The notes under the pieces are model-generated. The model saw only the letters and a program-made list of their open reading frames with translations. It did not search any database and was not told the origin of the DNA. Shown in pieces: positions 16,097 to 25,813 of a stretch of DNA of 45,126 nucleotides; the first letter of the stretch is position 1; each line of letters begins with the position of its first letter. This DNA comes from CS3-C152 sp964347025. Its GTDB lineage: Archaea; Aenigmatarchaeota; Aenigmatarchaeia; QMZP01; QMZT01. The stretch spans positions 1-45,126 of the forward strand of contig CAYFWU010000007.1 in assembly GCA_964347025.1 (NCBI GenBank), read 5' to 3'. Both the position numbers and the translations under genes were made by a program.

Positions 16097-17266
16097 CTAC
16101 AATCCTGCTCCCTTCCTGAGTGTTTTAACCTTGTCCGTTCTCTCCCATGTGAAATCCGGATCGTCCCTTCCAAAATGGCCATAACATGCGGTTTTCTGGT
16201 ATATTGGTCTCCGGAGTTTCAGATGTTCGATCATCCCTGCCGGCGTGAGAGGGAAGTGTTTTCTTACGATGGAAGAAAGTTTTTTATCTGATACCTTTCC
16301 CGTCCCGAAGGTATCTATGTTTACGGACACAGGATCCGGGTAACCGATCGCGTACGCCAGCTGTATCTCGCATTTTCTGGCGAGCTTAGCTGCCACTATG
16401 TTCTTTGCTATGTACCTAGACATGTACGCAGCTGACCTGTCGACCTTTGAGGGATCTTTCCCGGAGAAACATCCTCCTCCATGCCTTCCTATACCTCCGT
16501 AGGTGTCCACTATTATCTTCCTTCCGGTAAGGCCCGCATCTGCATATGGACCTCCACGAACGAAAGCTCCGGTCGGGTTAACGAAAAGCCTCGTATCCTT
16601 GTCTACCCATTCCTTGCATATCGGTTTTATCACTCTTTCTATCATGTCTTTCCTTATTATTTCATAATCCACATTACCATCATGCTGCGTGGAAACTACA
16701 ATAGCGTTCGCTCTAAGTGGCTTACCTTTTTCATCATACTCAATCGTAACCTGCGATTTTCCATCAGGTCTCATCCATTTGATCTCGCCTTTTTTCCTTA
16801 CTTCTGACATCCTTTTGGCGAGCTTGTGTGCAAGCACGATCGGCAAAGGCATTAACTCAGGCGTCTCGTCACATGCATATCCGAACATCATTCCCTGATC
16901 TCCTGCTCCCTGATGCTTATTTTGACCTTTGCCTTCTGTTACTCCCTGAGATATATCAGGGCTTTGTTCAGTTATCTGCACCCAGACCGTGCAGGTCTCG
17001 TGTTCTATTCCATATTCCGATTTTGTGTACCCTATATCCTTTATCACTCTCCTAACAATGTAGGGCACATCAACGTATGTTTTTGTAGTTATTTCTCCAA
17101 AAACCATAACTCCTCCGTTCTTCGTCCCGCATTCGCAGGCAACCCTGGCATTAGGGTCGTCCTTGTATATGGCATCCAAGATAGCATCAGAAATCTGATC
17201 GCACATCTTGTCCGGATGCCCCTCTGTCACGCTCTCGGAAGTTAATAATATCTTCTCCTTTGGCAT
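16097..17266 (-). CDS. metK: S-adenosylmethionine synthetase, bacterial type
   Basis: The enzyme makes SAM from Met and ATP. Hallmarks of the bacterial/eukaryotic MetK family are intact: GHPDKMCDQISDAILDA at the start, GAGDQGMMFGYA, NPTGAFVRGGPYADAGLTGR and YGGIGRHGGGCFSGKDPSKVDRS split across the active site. Most archaea instead carry the divergent archaeal MAT, so this suggests lateral gain. ATG at 17266 follows gaggtgat; ATG at 17272 or GTG at 17275 would add two or three residues. It is divergent from the HTH-CBS gene with TATA-rich DNA between. SAM demand from seven nearby radical SAM genes makes its location suggestive, but it is also an essential gene. Confidence 0.95.
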   Translation of the reverse strand: MPKEKILLTSESVTEGHPDKMCDQISDAILDAIYKDDPNARVACECGTKNGGVMVFGEITTKTYVDVPYIVRRVIKDIGYTKSEYGIEHETCTVWVQITEQSPDISQGVTEGKGQNKHQGAGDQGMMFGYACDETPELMPLPIVLAHKLAKRMSEVRKKGEIKWMRPDGKSQVTIEYDEKGKPLRANAIVVSTQHDGNVDYEIIRKDMIERVIKPICKEWVDKDTRLFVNPTGAFVRGGPYADAGLTGRKIIVDTYGGIGRHGGGCFSGKDPSKVDRSAAYMSRYIAKNIVAAKLARKCEIQLAYAIGYPDPVSVNIDTFGTGKVSDKKLSSIVRKHFPLTPAGMIEHLKLRRPIYQKTACYGHFGRDDPDFTWERTDKVKTLRKGAGL

Positions 17267-17304
17267 AACCATCACCTCAATTTCGAAAGATAAGAATTAT
17301 TATA

Positions 17305-17332
17305 TTTTCCTATTTATATATATTTATATATT
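17305..17332. promoter_or_regulatory. Divergent metK / HTH-CBS promoter region
   Basis: A run of two tatttatata units offers TATA boxes for both strands. Positions 17311-17318 lie 18-25 nt before the TTG start of the HTH-CBS gene, which would be leaderless. The other direction serves metK about 45 nt away. Confidence 0.5.
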
Positions 17333-17335
17333 TAA

Positions 17336-17890
17336 TTGTTAAAAATTATAACTGGTGAGAATATTATAACAGGAGATTACATCCGGAAGCTTAGGGTGGA
17401 AAGAGGCCTATCACAGACAGAGCTCGCTAGGTTGGCAGGTATATCCCAAGCGCATGTGGCGAAGATAGAGAACGAAAAAGTCGATCCCAGGCTCTCGACA
17501 GTTAACAAGATCCTACTGATTCTCTCAAAAAGAGAAAGTGTAACTAGATGTAGTGAGATCATGAGCAGGCTGATGTCGGTAAAGCCTGAAACCCCTGTTA
17601 AGAAAGTTATAACAATCATGAGATCATCCGGATTTTCGCAGGTACCGGTTATTGAAAAGGGAAGGCAGATAGGGGTCATAAGTGAAGCGACCCTCCTTCA
17701 AAACATGGACAAGAATCTCGATCATTTAGAAGCCAAGGATATTCTTGACAAGCCTTTCCCCGTTGTTGATTCAGGGGACACGACAGATATACTTCCTCCT
17801 TTGCTGGACATACATCCTGCTGTTCTTGTTTCTGAAAAAGGACGAATTCGAGGAATAATAACGAAGTCCGACTTGCTGGGGATGAAATAA
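17336..17890 (+). CDS. HTH-CBS transcriptional regulator
   Basis: This 184-residue protein has an Xre-type helix-turn-helix (about 14-65; GLSQTELARLAGISQAHVAK) followed by a pair of CBS domains (about 72-184) ending in IRGIITKSDLLGM. In archaea this combination is a common regulator, with CBS domains sensing adenosyl ligands such as ATP, AMP or SAM. Its divergent position to metK invites a model in which it senses SAM and controls metK; that is inference. Only a TTG start is available in frame near the promoter. Confidence 0.88.
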   Translation: MLKIITGENIITGDYIRKLRVERGLSQTELARLAGISQAHVAKIENEKVDPRLSTVNKILLILSKRESVTRCSEIMSRLMSVKPETPVKKVITIMRSSGFSQVPVIEKGRQIGVISEATLLQNMDKNLDHLEAKDILDKPFPVVDSGDTTDILPPLLDIHPAVLVSEKGRIRGIITKSDLLGMK

Positions 17891-17934
17891 TAACACCCTT
17901 TATTTAAACCTAATTAACTAATTCTATAAGTCGT

Positions 17935-20781
17935 GTGAGTATGGTCTGGAAATTGTTCTCGAAAGAACTTCAGGAAACAATAAAGGAGAGAGGATTCGTT
18001 AGGCCGACCTTTGTCCAGGAGAGGGGAATTCCACCTATCATCAAAGGAAAAAATACGCTCCTTATCGCTCCCACCGGGGTCGGAAAAACTGAGAGCGTTC
18101 TCTTCCCAGTGTTCGATGAATTTGTAAAGGACAGGGAGAAGGAACGAATAAAACCCATCTCGATCCTTTACATCACGCCTCTTAAATCCCTGAACAGGGA
18201 TCTTTTGAAAAGAATCCATTGGTGGGCAGATAAGCTAAATTTTGAAGTGAGCGTCCGTCACGGCGACACGAGCCAGTATGAACGTTCAATGCAGGCCGCG
18301 AACCCTGCTGACATGTTTATAACAACGCCTGAAACCCTCCAAGCGATTTTGGTCGGAAAGAGGATGCGTTCACATCTGAGGAATGTGAGATGGATCGTTG
18401 TGGATGAGATACATGAACTTGTCGGAAACAAGAGGGGCGTACAGCTTTCCGTTGCGCTTGAACGTTTGAAGGAGATCATTGAAAAAAAGAACGAGATTCA
18501 GGTAGTTGGTCTTTCCGCGACAATTGGTTCGCCTGAAGAAGTCGCTAAATTCCTAACGGCTGGCAAGTCCTGCGAGATCGTGAACACGTTCGAAAAAGAG
18601 GGGATCGAAATAAAGGTTGAATCCCCGAAACCTGATAAGAAGGACTCGGAAATCTCTGAGAAAATCTTTGTCGGTCGCGAGACGTCAGCTCGCTTGAGAA
18701 GGGTTGAGGATCTGATAAAAAATAACAAATCAGTCCTTACATTCACGAATACACGCGAATTCTCGGAGGTTCTTTCCTCAAGGTTACGAGCACTGAACAA
18801 GGCTCTTCAAATAGAAACTCACCATTCATCCCTTTCGAAAGAGGTTCGCATAGACGCGGAAGAACGCTTCAAGCAGGAAAAGCTCAAATCATTGATATGT
18901 ACGTCTTCGCTTGAACTGGGAATAGATATAGGTTCAATAAAGCTCGTTCTGCAATACATGTCTCCCAGACAAGTGGCAAAACTTTTACAGAGGGTTGGCA
19001 GATCGGGTCACAAGGCTTCGGAAATCTCGAACGGAATAATAATATCAACGGATTCCGATGATGCCTTCGAATCGAGCGTTATAGCTAAACTCGGAATGAA
19101 AAACAAAATAGAACGAACAGAAATTTACCCAAAATCACTCGATATCTTGGGACACCAAATCGTGGGTCTTTCGCTTGAAGAATACAAGATCCCGCTGGAT
19201 AGAGCGTATGAGATTATAAGAAGAGCATACCCGTTCAGGGATTTAAAAAAGAAAGAATTCCTCAAGGTGGCTGAGCTCATGCAGAAACTAGGATACATCT
19301 GGGTGGGCTCGAAGTTCGATGATTACGTCCCGCTTCGCAGACGAAAGTCGGCCTGGCTTTACTATTACCAGAATTTGTCCACCATTCCTGACGTCAAGAA
19401 TTACAAGATTATAGATGTCGTGACGAACAAATCAGTCGGAACCCTCGATGCGGAATTCATAGCTTTGCACGGAAGACCTGGAACTTCATTCATAGTGAAG
19501 GGTCAGGCATGGAGAATTATAGATGTGCACGAGAAATCGATTGTTGTTGAACCAGAGGAGAATATACGAGCTGCTATCCCTGCCTGGGAGGGCGAGCTAA
19601 TACCAGTTCCTTTTGAGGTCTCCCAAGGAGTGGGTGCATTAAGAAAAATGATCTCGGATATGGTCAAAAAGAAAATGAAAAAGGAGAAAATAATAGAGAA
19701 AATCCTGAAAGAATACCCTGTAACCAGGGATGTAGTGACGAAGATGTTAAGAACGATTGAAAAACAGATAAAATACGGTTTCGTTCCCGACCAAAAAAAT
19801 ATTCTTATAGAATATTGGGAAGACTACGTCATTCTCCATACACCCTTCGGCTCTCTTGTTAATGAGACAGTAGGAAGGGTTCTTTCCACCCTTCTGACAA
19901 ACAAGCTCGGATCTGTTGGCCTGCAAACAGATCCTTACAGGATAATAATAAAGCTTCCCGGATACCAATACAGAGACGTTCTTGATACATTCAAAAAGAT
20001 CGATCCCGAAACCATGCAGGGTATTCTGCAAATCACGCTTCCGAATGGTGAGCTCTTCATGTGGAGATTCATACATGTTGCTCAGAGACTCGGAATGATT
20101 GCAAGGCAGGCTGATTACGGGAAAGCGTACATTAGGAAAATAATTGATGTTTATTTCAAGCTTCCTCCTTACATGGAGACATTAAATGAAGTATTTCAGG
20201 AGAAGTTGGACGTTGCGAAATCCAAAAGAGTTTTGAAAGATATCAAATCAGGCATGACAAAAATCCACTTCAAACCGGGTTTGTCACCATTAGGAGAACA
20301 GGGTTTAAGCAAACGTTATGAGATAGTCGCTCCTGAAAAACCTGAGAAGGAGATATTCGAGGCCTTTGAGAAACGATTACTAGCGACTAAAATGGGCCTC
20401 ATTTGCATGAACTGTGGAGAGCTCTTGTTTTCAAGCAGCATAAAAAACCTAGGGGGAACTCTGCAATGCAGGGAATGCAGAGCGAAATTAATAGCATATG
20501 TCCCTTATAACTACATAAAAGAAGCGGAAAAACTCGTCAAGAAATCGATGAAAGGAGCTAAACTCTCGAAGGAGGAAGAGAAATACCTGAAAGAGGTGAA
20601 CGATTCTGCAAGCCTGATACTTACGAACGGCAGGGACGCGATCCTAACGTTGGCTGGAAGGGGGGTGGGTGTGAAAACCGCTTCAAGAATTTTAAGAAGG
20701 GGGGTGAAAGGAAGGGATCTGCTTAAAGAAATTCTGAACGCAGAAAAGCAATTCGCTAGGACCAAAAGATTCTGGAGATAA
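17935..20781 (+). CDS. lhr: Lhr-type large superfamily 2 ATP-dependent helicase
   Basis: The 948-residue protein has Walker A TGVGKTES (about 47-54), DEIH (about 157-160), SATIG, TNTREFSE, SLELGIDIG and QRVGRSGH motifs. A long C-terminal part typical of Lhr helicases follows. Near 825-850 a CMNC/CREC pair forms a zinc ribbon. Lhr proteins act in nucleic-acid unwinding, DNA repair or RNA processing in the cytosol. GTG at 17935 or ATG at 17941 could start it; a tttattta box lies about 30 nt upstream. It is convergent with the next membrane protein gene. Confidence 0.92.
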   Translation: MSMVWKLFSKELQETIKERGFVRPTFVQERGIPPIIKGKNTLLIAPTGVGKTESVLFPVFDEFVKDREKERIKPISILYITPLKSLNRDLLKRIHWWADKLNFEVSVRHGDTSQYERSMQAANPADMFITTPETLQAILVGKRMRSHLRNVRWIVVDEIHELVGNKRGVQLSVALERLKEIIEKKNEIQVVGLSATIGSPEEVAKFLTAGKSCEIVNTFEKEGIEIKVESPKPDKKDSEISEKIFVGRETSARLRRVEDLIKNNKSVLTFTNTREFSEVLSSRLRALNKALQIETHHSSLSKEVRIDAEERFKQEKLKSLICTSSLELGIDIGSIKLVLQYMSPRQVAKLLQRVGRSGHKASEISNGIIISTDSDDAFESSVIAKLGMKNKIERTEIYPKSLDILGHQIVGLSLEEYKIPLDRAYEIIRRAYPFRDLKKKEFLKVAELMQKLGYIWVGSKFDDYVPLRRRKSAWLYYYQNLSTIPDVKNYKIIDVVTNKSVGTLDAEFIALHGRPGTSFIVKGQAWRIIDVHEKSIVVEPEENIRAAIPAWEGELIPVPFEVSQGVGALRKMISDMVKKKMKKEKIIEKILKEYPVTRDVVTKMLRTIEKQIKYGFVPDQKNILIEYWEDYVILHTPFGSLVNETVGRVLSTLLTNKLGSVGLQTDPYRIIIKLPGYQYRDVLDTFKKIDPETMQGILQITLPNGELFMWRFIHVAQRLGMIARQADYGKAYIRKIIDVYFKLPPYMETLNEVFQEKLDVAKSKRVLKDIKSGMTKIHFKPGLSPLGEQGLSKRYEIVAPEKPEKEIFEAFEKRLLATKMGLICMNCGELLFSSSIKNLGGTLQCRECRAKLIAYVPYNYIKEAEKLVKKSMKGAKLSKEEEKYLKEVNDSASLILTNGRDAILTLAGRGVGVKTASRILRRGVKGRDLLKEILNAEKQFARTKRFWR

Positions 20782-20791
20782 ATTCCGATTT

Positions 20792-22390
20792 TTATTTTGG
20801 TTCGACTTTGTATAATACTATACATTCATCCTCTCTTACAGGAATCAGGGACGCTTCATTCTTTATTATCTCCAACAGAGATTTTTCTCTCCCAAAGAAG
20901 AAATTTGGTCCACATTCTGTTTCATTAGTGTATAGATAGAACATCTCCCTTCCATGGCATCCTTCCGTGTCTATGGACTTATGTTTTTCCGGTAACAGAA
21001 CATTTGCAATTTGTATGGGCCTGTATTCTTTCAAGTAATCAGATTTGGAATTTTCAATTAACAGGCAGTCCTCATTATCAACCTCTTCAGAAACGGATAA
21101 AATAGTATCGGTCCAGCATTTACTATTGGTCTCGAATCTGAAAATATCCGTTGTGTAGAAAAAAAAGGAAAATATCAAAATCAAAACCGCCAAAGGAATT
21201 AATGTTTTCAGGTTTTCTGTTAATTTAAATGAAAAAAGTTTTCCAGAAATTCCCAAAAGAAAATCTTTAACTGAGAAAATACCGTACCCTATTAAAATGG
21301 CAACAGGAGGTTGTAACAGTATATGCCATATTTCAATAGCCCCCTTTACATATAGAGATCCAAAATATATCCCGTATAAGAGAAGAAACACGCATATCCA
21401 AAAAACAGGTAAAAGTAAATTCTTTTCTTTCCTGACAAACAGAAATGAAATAAACAAAAAAATGTAAAGAAGCACTGGATATAATCTTCCGTCACTAAAA
21501 AGTTCTAGATTTTTTATAAAATTAGGGAAAAGATAGTTTATGGAAAATGTGGTATATCCTTCACCACTAATCAATTTTCCATGCAAGTAAGGATGCTTGG
21601 CAGGAGAGAAATTTGTTGTGAAATTAACATAATAAAAGCTCACCGGAAGCATGAATATCAGAAATATTAACAGGGGCAGTTTCAACCGTTTTAGCGAGAT
21701 TTTCCTTCTATATAAAAAAAGACCAAGGATGAAAACCGGTACTAAAATTGCATTGTCCAGTCTGGCGTGCATCGCAAATACAAGCAACAATCCAGATAAA
21801 TAATACAAATTTCTCTTATTCACATTTAGAGATACTATAAAGATTAATACAGCAAGGGTGGCAAAGAAAGTTCCTGTGACCTCACTCGCTCCGAACTTTG
21901 CATAATGAATAGGCATAGGCAGCAGTGAGTAAACCAAGGCGGAAAATAGAGAGATTTCATCCCTTTTAAACAGAGCATAAGTTAAAAGAAAAACAAGCAA
22001 TATTGTAAGACTGCTTAAAAAAATATTCAGATATAAAATTGTATGGTAACTTAAACCAAAAAAGAAGAAAGAAATCGCGAGAATGAAGGGGTAACCACTT
22101 GAATATTTTGAAAAAGGAACTTCTCGCAGTTTTAAAATTGTCTCAGCTTCGCCTACATAATTCCAGCACAATCCATCGCTGCTCATACAACCTGGCCAGG
22201 CAACCCTTACGATTGAACCAACAATAAGAATTAAAATAAAAATAATCCAAGCCGTCTTCTTTATTCTTTTAAAGTAAGAAAATATGTCTTTATAGTTCAA
22301 TACAAACAGTACGCAAACCAGAATAAAATTCAATAAGAGTATTTGTACCAAATATTCTTTCATTATATAATTAGCCAGTATCTCAATCAT
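20792..22390 (-). CDS. GT-C membrane glycosyltransferase
   Basis: The 532-residue polytopic protein has about ten hydrophobic segments. The first loop after the N-terminal helices contains GCMSSDGLCWNYVGEAETI, with an Asp in the catalytic GT-C position, then SGYPFILAISFFFFGLSY and SALVYSLLPMPIHYAKFG, like PMT_2/GT39 proteins. A soluble C-terminal segment has several Cys and Asp residues. It is a distant relative of the 14486 product. Likely a sugar transfer step in surface glycan or protein glycosylation. AT-rich relative to the helicase gene it meets tail to tail. Confidence 0.72.
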   Translation of the reverse strand: MIEILANYIMKEYLVQILLLNFILVCVLFVLNYKDIFSYFKRIKKTAWIIFILILIVGSIVRVAWPGCMSSDGLCWNYVGEAETILKLREVPFSKYSSGYPFILAISFFFFGLSYHTILYLNIFLSSLTILLVFLLTYALFKRDEISLFSALVYSLLPMPIHYAKFGASEVTGTFFATLAVLIFIVSLNVNKRNLYYLSGLLLVFAMHARLDNAILVPVFILGLFLYRRKISLKRLKLPLLIFLIFMLPVSFYYVNFTTNFSPAKHPYLHGKLISGEGYTTFSINYLFPNFIKNLELFSDGRLYPVLLYIFLFISFLFVRKEKNLLLPVFWICVFLLLYGIYFGSLYVKGAIEIWHILLQPPVAILIGYGIFSVKDFLLGISGKLFSFKLTENLKTLIPLAVLILIFSFFFYTTDIFRFETNSKCWTDTILSVSEEVDNEDCLLIENSKSDYLKEYRPIQIANVLLPEKHKSIDTEGCHGREMFYLYTNETECGPNFFFGREKSLLEIIKNEASLIPVREDECIVLYKVEPK

Positions 22391-22439
22391 AGCTTATTCA
22401 AAAATTAAATTTCAGTTTTAAAAACAATAAGTTTGAAAT

Positions 22440-23429
22440 TTAAATGGCATTATTTTCTTTACACCACTCTATAGCTTTGCTCATACCTTCTTCTAAACCT
22501 ATCCTTGGCTCATAACCAAGTTCTTTCTTGGCCTTTTCTATACTGACGAACATGTCCCTTGAAATTTCTCCGGCTGAAAATATTTTACCTGAATGTAATC
22601 CTATTTTACCAAGTAGTATGTCAATTTTTTCACAGATCCTTGACAAAACTACAGGCATGTGCCGTGGTTTAATCTCAACTCCGAGATTTTTCGCTATCTC
22701 TTCGTATATCTCTCTCACCGTATAAGGTCTTTGGTCTGCTATTAGGTAGGTTTCTCCTTCAGCTATTTGACTTTTTTCCGCCAAGAGGAGGGAATCAACC
22801 ACGTTATCTATATAGGTCATACTCTTAAGGGTGTTTCCTTCTCCGAACATCAGAGGTTTGCCATCCTTTATCATTCTGACAAGAAACAAAGTTTTTTCAG
22901 GCAGATTCGGCCCATAAAACCAGTTAGGTTTGACTATAATTGTTTTTATTTTCCCGGATTTGTGGAAATCCCTGACAATCTTCTCCGCGAGGTTTTTGCT
23001 CTTACCGTAATGGCTATATGGCCTGTTTTCATCCTCCTCCCTCAGGGGCGCATCTCTGCTAACATTTACACCCCGCGCTGCAACGGTGCTCACGAATATA
23101 AACTTCTTCACTCCTGCTTTCGAAGACTCTTTCAGAAGATTTTCCGTCCCTTTGAAATTGACTTCATAGCATTCTTTCGCTCTTTTCATATGTTCTACCG
23201 AGGCACAATGAAAAACAGTTTTTACATTCTTAACAGCCTTTTTTACAGATTCTCTATCCTTCACATCACCGTAAACTATTTCAGAACCAAGTTTTCTGAG
23301 ATAACTCGCGTCCATACCATTTAACACAAAAGATCTAACCTCCCTCCCCTTCCCGCGAAGAACCTCTACCAATCTCGTTCCCAGCCAACCAGGCGTCCCT
23401 GTTACCAGTGTTAGATTATTCTCCTGCAT
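22440..23429 (-). CDS. NAD-dependent epimerase/dehydratase (extended SDR)
   Basis: The 329-residue protein has a Rossmann start TLVTGTPGWLGTRLVE with a slightly changed glycine motif. It also has FHCAS, VSTVAARG and the catalytic YSHYGKSK (YxxxK) near 140, then the substrate region KPNWFYGP. It belongs with sugar-nucleotide epimerases, 3-beta-HSD-like and dihydroflavonol-reductase-like enzymes; the exact substrate cannot be told. It follows a glycosyltransferase on the same strand, so sugar nucleotide metabolism is plausible. Confidence 0.82.
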   Translation of the reverse strand: MQENNLTLVTGTPGWLGTRLVEVLRGKGREVRSFVLNGMDASYLRKLGSEIVYGDVKDRESVKKAVKNVKTVFHCASVEHMKRAKECYEVNFKGTENLLKESSKAGVKKFIFVSTVAARGVNVSRDAPLREEDENRPYSHYGKSKNLAEKIVRDFHKSGKIKTIIVKPNWFYGPNLPEKTLFLVRMIKDGKPLMFGEGNTLKSMTYIDNVVDSLLLAEKSQIAEGETYLIADQRPYTVREIYEEIAKNLGVEIKPRHMPVVLSRICEKIDILLGKIGLHSGKIFSAGEISRDMFVSIEKAKKELGYEPRIGLEEGMSKAIEWCKENNAI

Positions 23430-23479
23430 AAACTTACTATGAGTTAAAATTTTAAATAAAATTGCAGTCGCTAGATTTC

Positions 23480-24721
23480 CTACCCAGCCATAAGATCCTT
23501 AACAAAATTCTTTGCATCGAAAATCTCGATATCTCCGTATTCCTGACCCAGTCCTATGTAAAGAATAGGTTTTTTGACGGCATAACAGGCGGAAAGCATG
23601 CCTCCTCCCTTCTCGTTAACATCGACTTTTGTGAATATCATGGCATCTACCCCAACGGCTTCATCAAACTTTCTTGCCTGCTCCACGAGATCATTCCCTG
23701 TCAAAGAATCCATCACGAGTATTTTAAGATCGGGATTGTTCACCCTCACGACCTTTTTCAATTCATCCATCAGATCGCGATTGGCATGTGAACGTCCGGC
23801 TGTATCTGCCAGAACGAAATCGATTCCCTTCGACTTCGCGTGTTCTTTTGCATCGTAAACAACAGCAGCTGAATCTGCTCCGTACTTGTGCTTTATAACC
23901 TTCAACCCGAGCCTGTTTCCGTGTACTTCCAGTTGCTCGATCGAGGCCGCCCGGAACGTGTCCCCAGCGGCAAGGACAACATCAAAACCCCTGCCAGTCA
24001 GATACTTCCCCAGTTTCGCGATTGAAGTCGTCTTCCCTGAACCGTTAAAACCGAGGAATACTATGCAGATAGGCCCTTTTGTTTTCGCTAGCTTCTCCAA
24101 ATTTATCTTTCCCTGATCGAATATTTCAATCAGGATTTTTGCCAGCGTGTCTTTTATCTCCTTCTCTATTTCCCCTCTCTTCAGTTGTTTACCGGCAAGA
24201 TATTCCTTCATTTTCTTCCTGAGGAAGTCCATGGTTTCGAGAGCGACATTGGCCTCCATAAGGCCGAGTTCCATCTCCTCAAAAAGAGAATCTATATCCT
24301 TTTCGGAAATCTTTCTTTCCAAAACCTTTCCTACAACCCTCTCCTTCAGAGTGGGTTTCTTTTCCACTTTTGGAATTTTCGGCTTTCTTCTCAGCCTCGC
24401 GAGAAATCCTTTCTTCTCTTCCTTTGCAACTCCCTCCTTTACAGGTTCAGGTTCCTCCTCTATTACCTCCTCAACCCTTTCTTCCTCCTTTGGTATTTCT
24501 TTTTCCGGCTTCACTTTCTTTTCAGGTATGATCTTTTTCTTTATTTTCGGGGGTTTGGGTTTCGGAGGTTTCTTTACAGGTTTTTTCTCCACTTTCTTTG
24601 GCTTCGGCTTCTCAACAGGCTTTTCCACCTTCTCTATTTTTTCCTCTACTTCTTTCTTCTTGATCTTCTCGCTCAGCTTTTCGACCGATTCCGAGAGCTT
24701 TTTCTTAAGGAAACCGAACAT
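23480..24721 (-). CDS. ftsY: Signal recognition particle receptor FtsY
   Basis: The 413-residue GTPase docks SRP-ribosome complexes at the membrane. ATG at 24721 (MFGFLKKKL) is chosen over an upstream TTG. A Lys/Glu/Pro-rich N-terminal region of about 115 residues precedes the NG domain: the N-domain four-helix bundle, then GFNGSGKTT (G1), DTFRAA (G2), DTAGR (G3) and TKVD (G4). The Pro-rich linker, with many KP and EP repeats, is longer than in some archaeal FtsY. Downstream of mnhEFG on the same strand, 18 nt after mnhG. Confidence 0.95.
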   Translation of the reverse strand: MFGFLKKKLSESVEKLSEKIKKKEVEEKIEKVEKPVEKPKPKKVEKKPVKKPPKPKPPKIKKKIIPEKKVKPEKEIPKEEERVEEVIEEEPEPVKEGVAKEEKKGFLARLRRKPKIPKVEKKPTLKERVVGKVLERKISEKDIDSLFEEMELGLMEANVALETMDFLRKKMKEYLAGKQLKRGEIEKEIKDTLAKILIEIFDQGKINLEKLAKTKGPICIVFLGFNGSGKTTSIAKLGKYLTGRGFDVVLAAGDTFRAASIEQLEVHGNRLGLKVIKHKYGADSAAVVYDAKEHAKSKGIDFVLADTAGRSHANRDLMDELKKVVRVNNPDLKILVMDSLTGNDLVEQARKFDEAVGVDAMIFTKVDVNEKGGGMLSACYAVKKPILYIGLGQEYGDIEIFDAKNFVKDLMAG

Positions 24722-24739
24722 AATAACCTTTTTCAATCC

Positions 24740-25060
24740 TTACCTTTTTAACTTTTTCCACTCATCCTCTATAACCTTCGGTTTTACACCCGAAATATAC
24801 GCTGCCTTTGTTATCGCATGCGTCGCGACAGGAGCGGTGACAAAAATAAGTATTATCAGAAACAAGGCCTTAATAAAGAATATAGAGAAGAATTGATCAA
24901 CCAAAACACCCACCAATATTAAACACACACCTCCCACATTAACAACGGTCTGCGCATGAGAACGGGTGTAGACGTCAGGGAAGCGAATGAGTCCTAAAGA
25001 ACCTATTATTGCCAGCACACCTCCAATCAACATGAGCGCAATTCCTATCATTTCCTTCAC
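24740..25060 (-). CDS. mnhG: Multisubunit cation/proton antiporter subunit G
   Basis: The 106-residue protein has three hydrophobic helices and the MnhG/MrpG signature around SLGLIRFPDVYTRSHAQT, then PVATHAITKAAY. It is the last of an EFG trio and overlaps mnhF by 4 nt. It contributes to Na+/H+ antiporter or energy-converting complexes in the membrane. Confidence 0.92.
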   Translation of the reverse strand: MKEMIGIALMLIGGVLAIIGSLGLIRFPDVYTRSHAQTVVNVGGVCLILVGVLVDQFFSIFFIKALFLIILIFVTAPVATHAITKAAYISGVKPKVIEDEWKKLKR

Positions 25061-25317
25061 TCCTCATGCAGTTTCTTTCCCATGAGATACTTCGATACCG
25101 CCAAGTTCCCTATGAACACAAGTATAGCGTAGACTATCGCAATGTCTAAAAAGAGCTGGTTTCCGAAGTAAAGGGAAAGGAGAGCGATAATGCCTATAAC
25201 CAGAGAAGACATGGCATCTATGGCTATGATCCTGTCAGGTAAAGTAGGTCCTTTGATAAACCTGATAATACAGATTATGGCAGCAACCGCCAGCAGATAG
25301 ACAACATACTCGTACAT
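25057..25317 (-). CDS. mnhF: Multisubunit cation/proton antiporter subunit F
   Basis: The 86-residue three-helix membrane protein has the MnhF signature GPTLPDRIIAIDAMSSL, with the conserved Asp. It begins one nt before the mnhE stop region and overlaps mnhG. Confidence 0.92.
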   Translation of the reverse strand: MYEYVVYLLAVAAIICIIRFIKGPTLPDRIIAIDAMSSLVIGIIALLSLYFGNQLFLDIAIVYAILVFIGNLAVSKYLMGKKLHEE

Positions 25318-25318
25318 G

Positions 25319-25780
25319 TTAATCCCATATATTCCTCAAGATCCTTTCAAACTTCCCGCTTATTTCTTCTTTATTCTCCCTTCTCATCAACCAGTGAACG
25401 TAAAGATGTTTAGGTTCTGCCTCCAACGTTAGCGTCCCGGGTGTCATGGTTATCGAGTTAGAAAGGACAGTGATCCCCCAGCCGTGCTTATGCACATGCG
25501 AAACCTTCACTATGGATGGCGCGATCTTGTTGGTTAAGATCCTGTAAACGACGTCGGAAACAGCGATAATTTCCTGGTATATGTAGTAGGGAATGTATGC
25601 AAGGAAATAAACGAAACCTTTCAGGTAACTGACCTTTGGCCCCCACAGGAATCCGTATCCCACTATCACGGTTATACCCCCCGAAACTATCGCTCCGACG
25701 AGAACCTCTTGGGGGTTGAACCCGCTTAACAGTATCCAGAAAATCCACAGCAGTAAAAACAACAGAATCGAACCCTTCAT
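25319..25780 (-). CDS. mnhE: Multisubunit cation/proton antiporter subunit E
   Basis: The 153-residue protein has two N-terminal hydrophobic segments and the MnhE motif SITMTPGTLTLE near 108-119. It is the first gene of the EFG module. Subunits A-D, which move ions and protons, are not in the window, so the partners must be elsewhere, as in energy-converting hydrogenase or Mbh/Mrp-type complexes. Confidence 0.92.
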   Translation of the reverse strand: MKGSILLFLLLWIFWILLSGFNPQEVLVGAIVSGGITVIVGYGFLWGPKVSYLKGFVYFLAYIPYYIYQEIIAVSDVVYRILTNKIAPSIVKVSHVHKHGWGITVLSNSITMTPGTLTLEAEPKHLYVHWLMRRENKEEISGKFERILRNIWD

Positions 25781-25813
25781 ATAGAATTAATTGATTTTCC
25801 TAATAATTAAATG

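Noticed and set aside
24147..24896. Long plus-strand open frame opposite ftsY
   Set aside because: Its Phe/Ser-rich translation is the complement of the Lys/Glu-rich FtsY linker; no promoter or family signal supports it.
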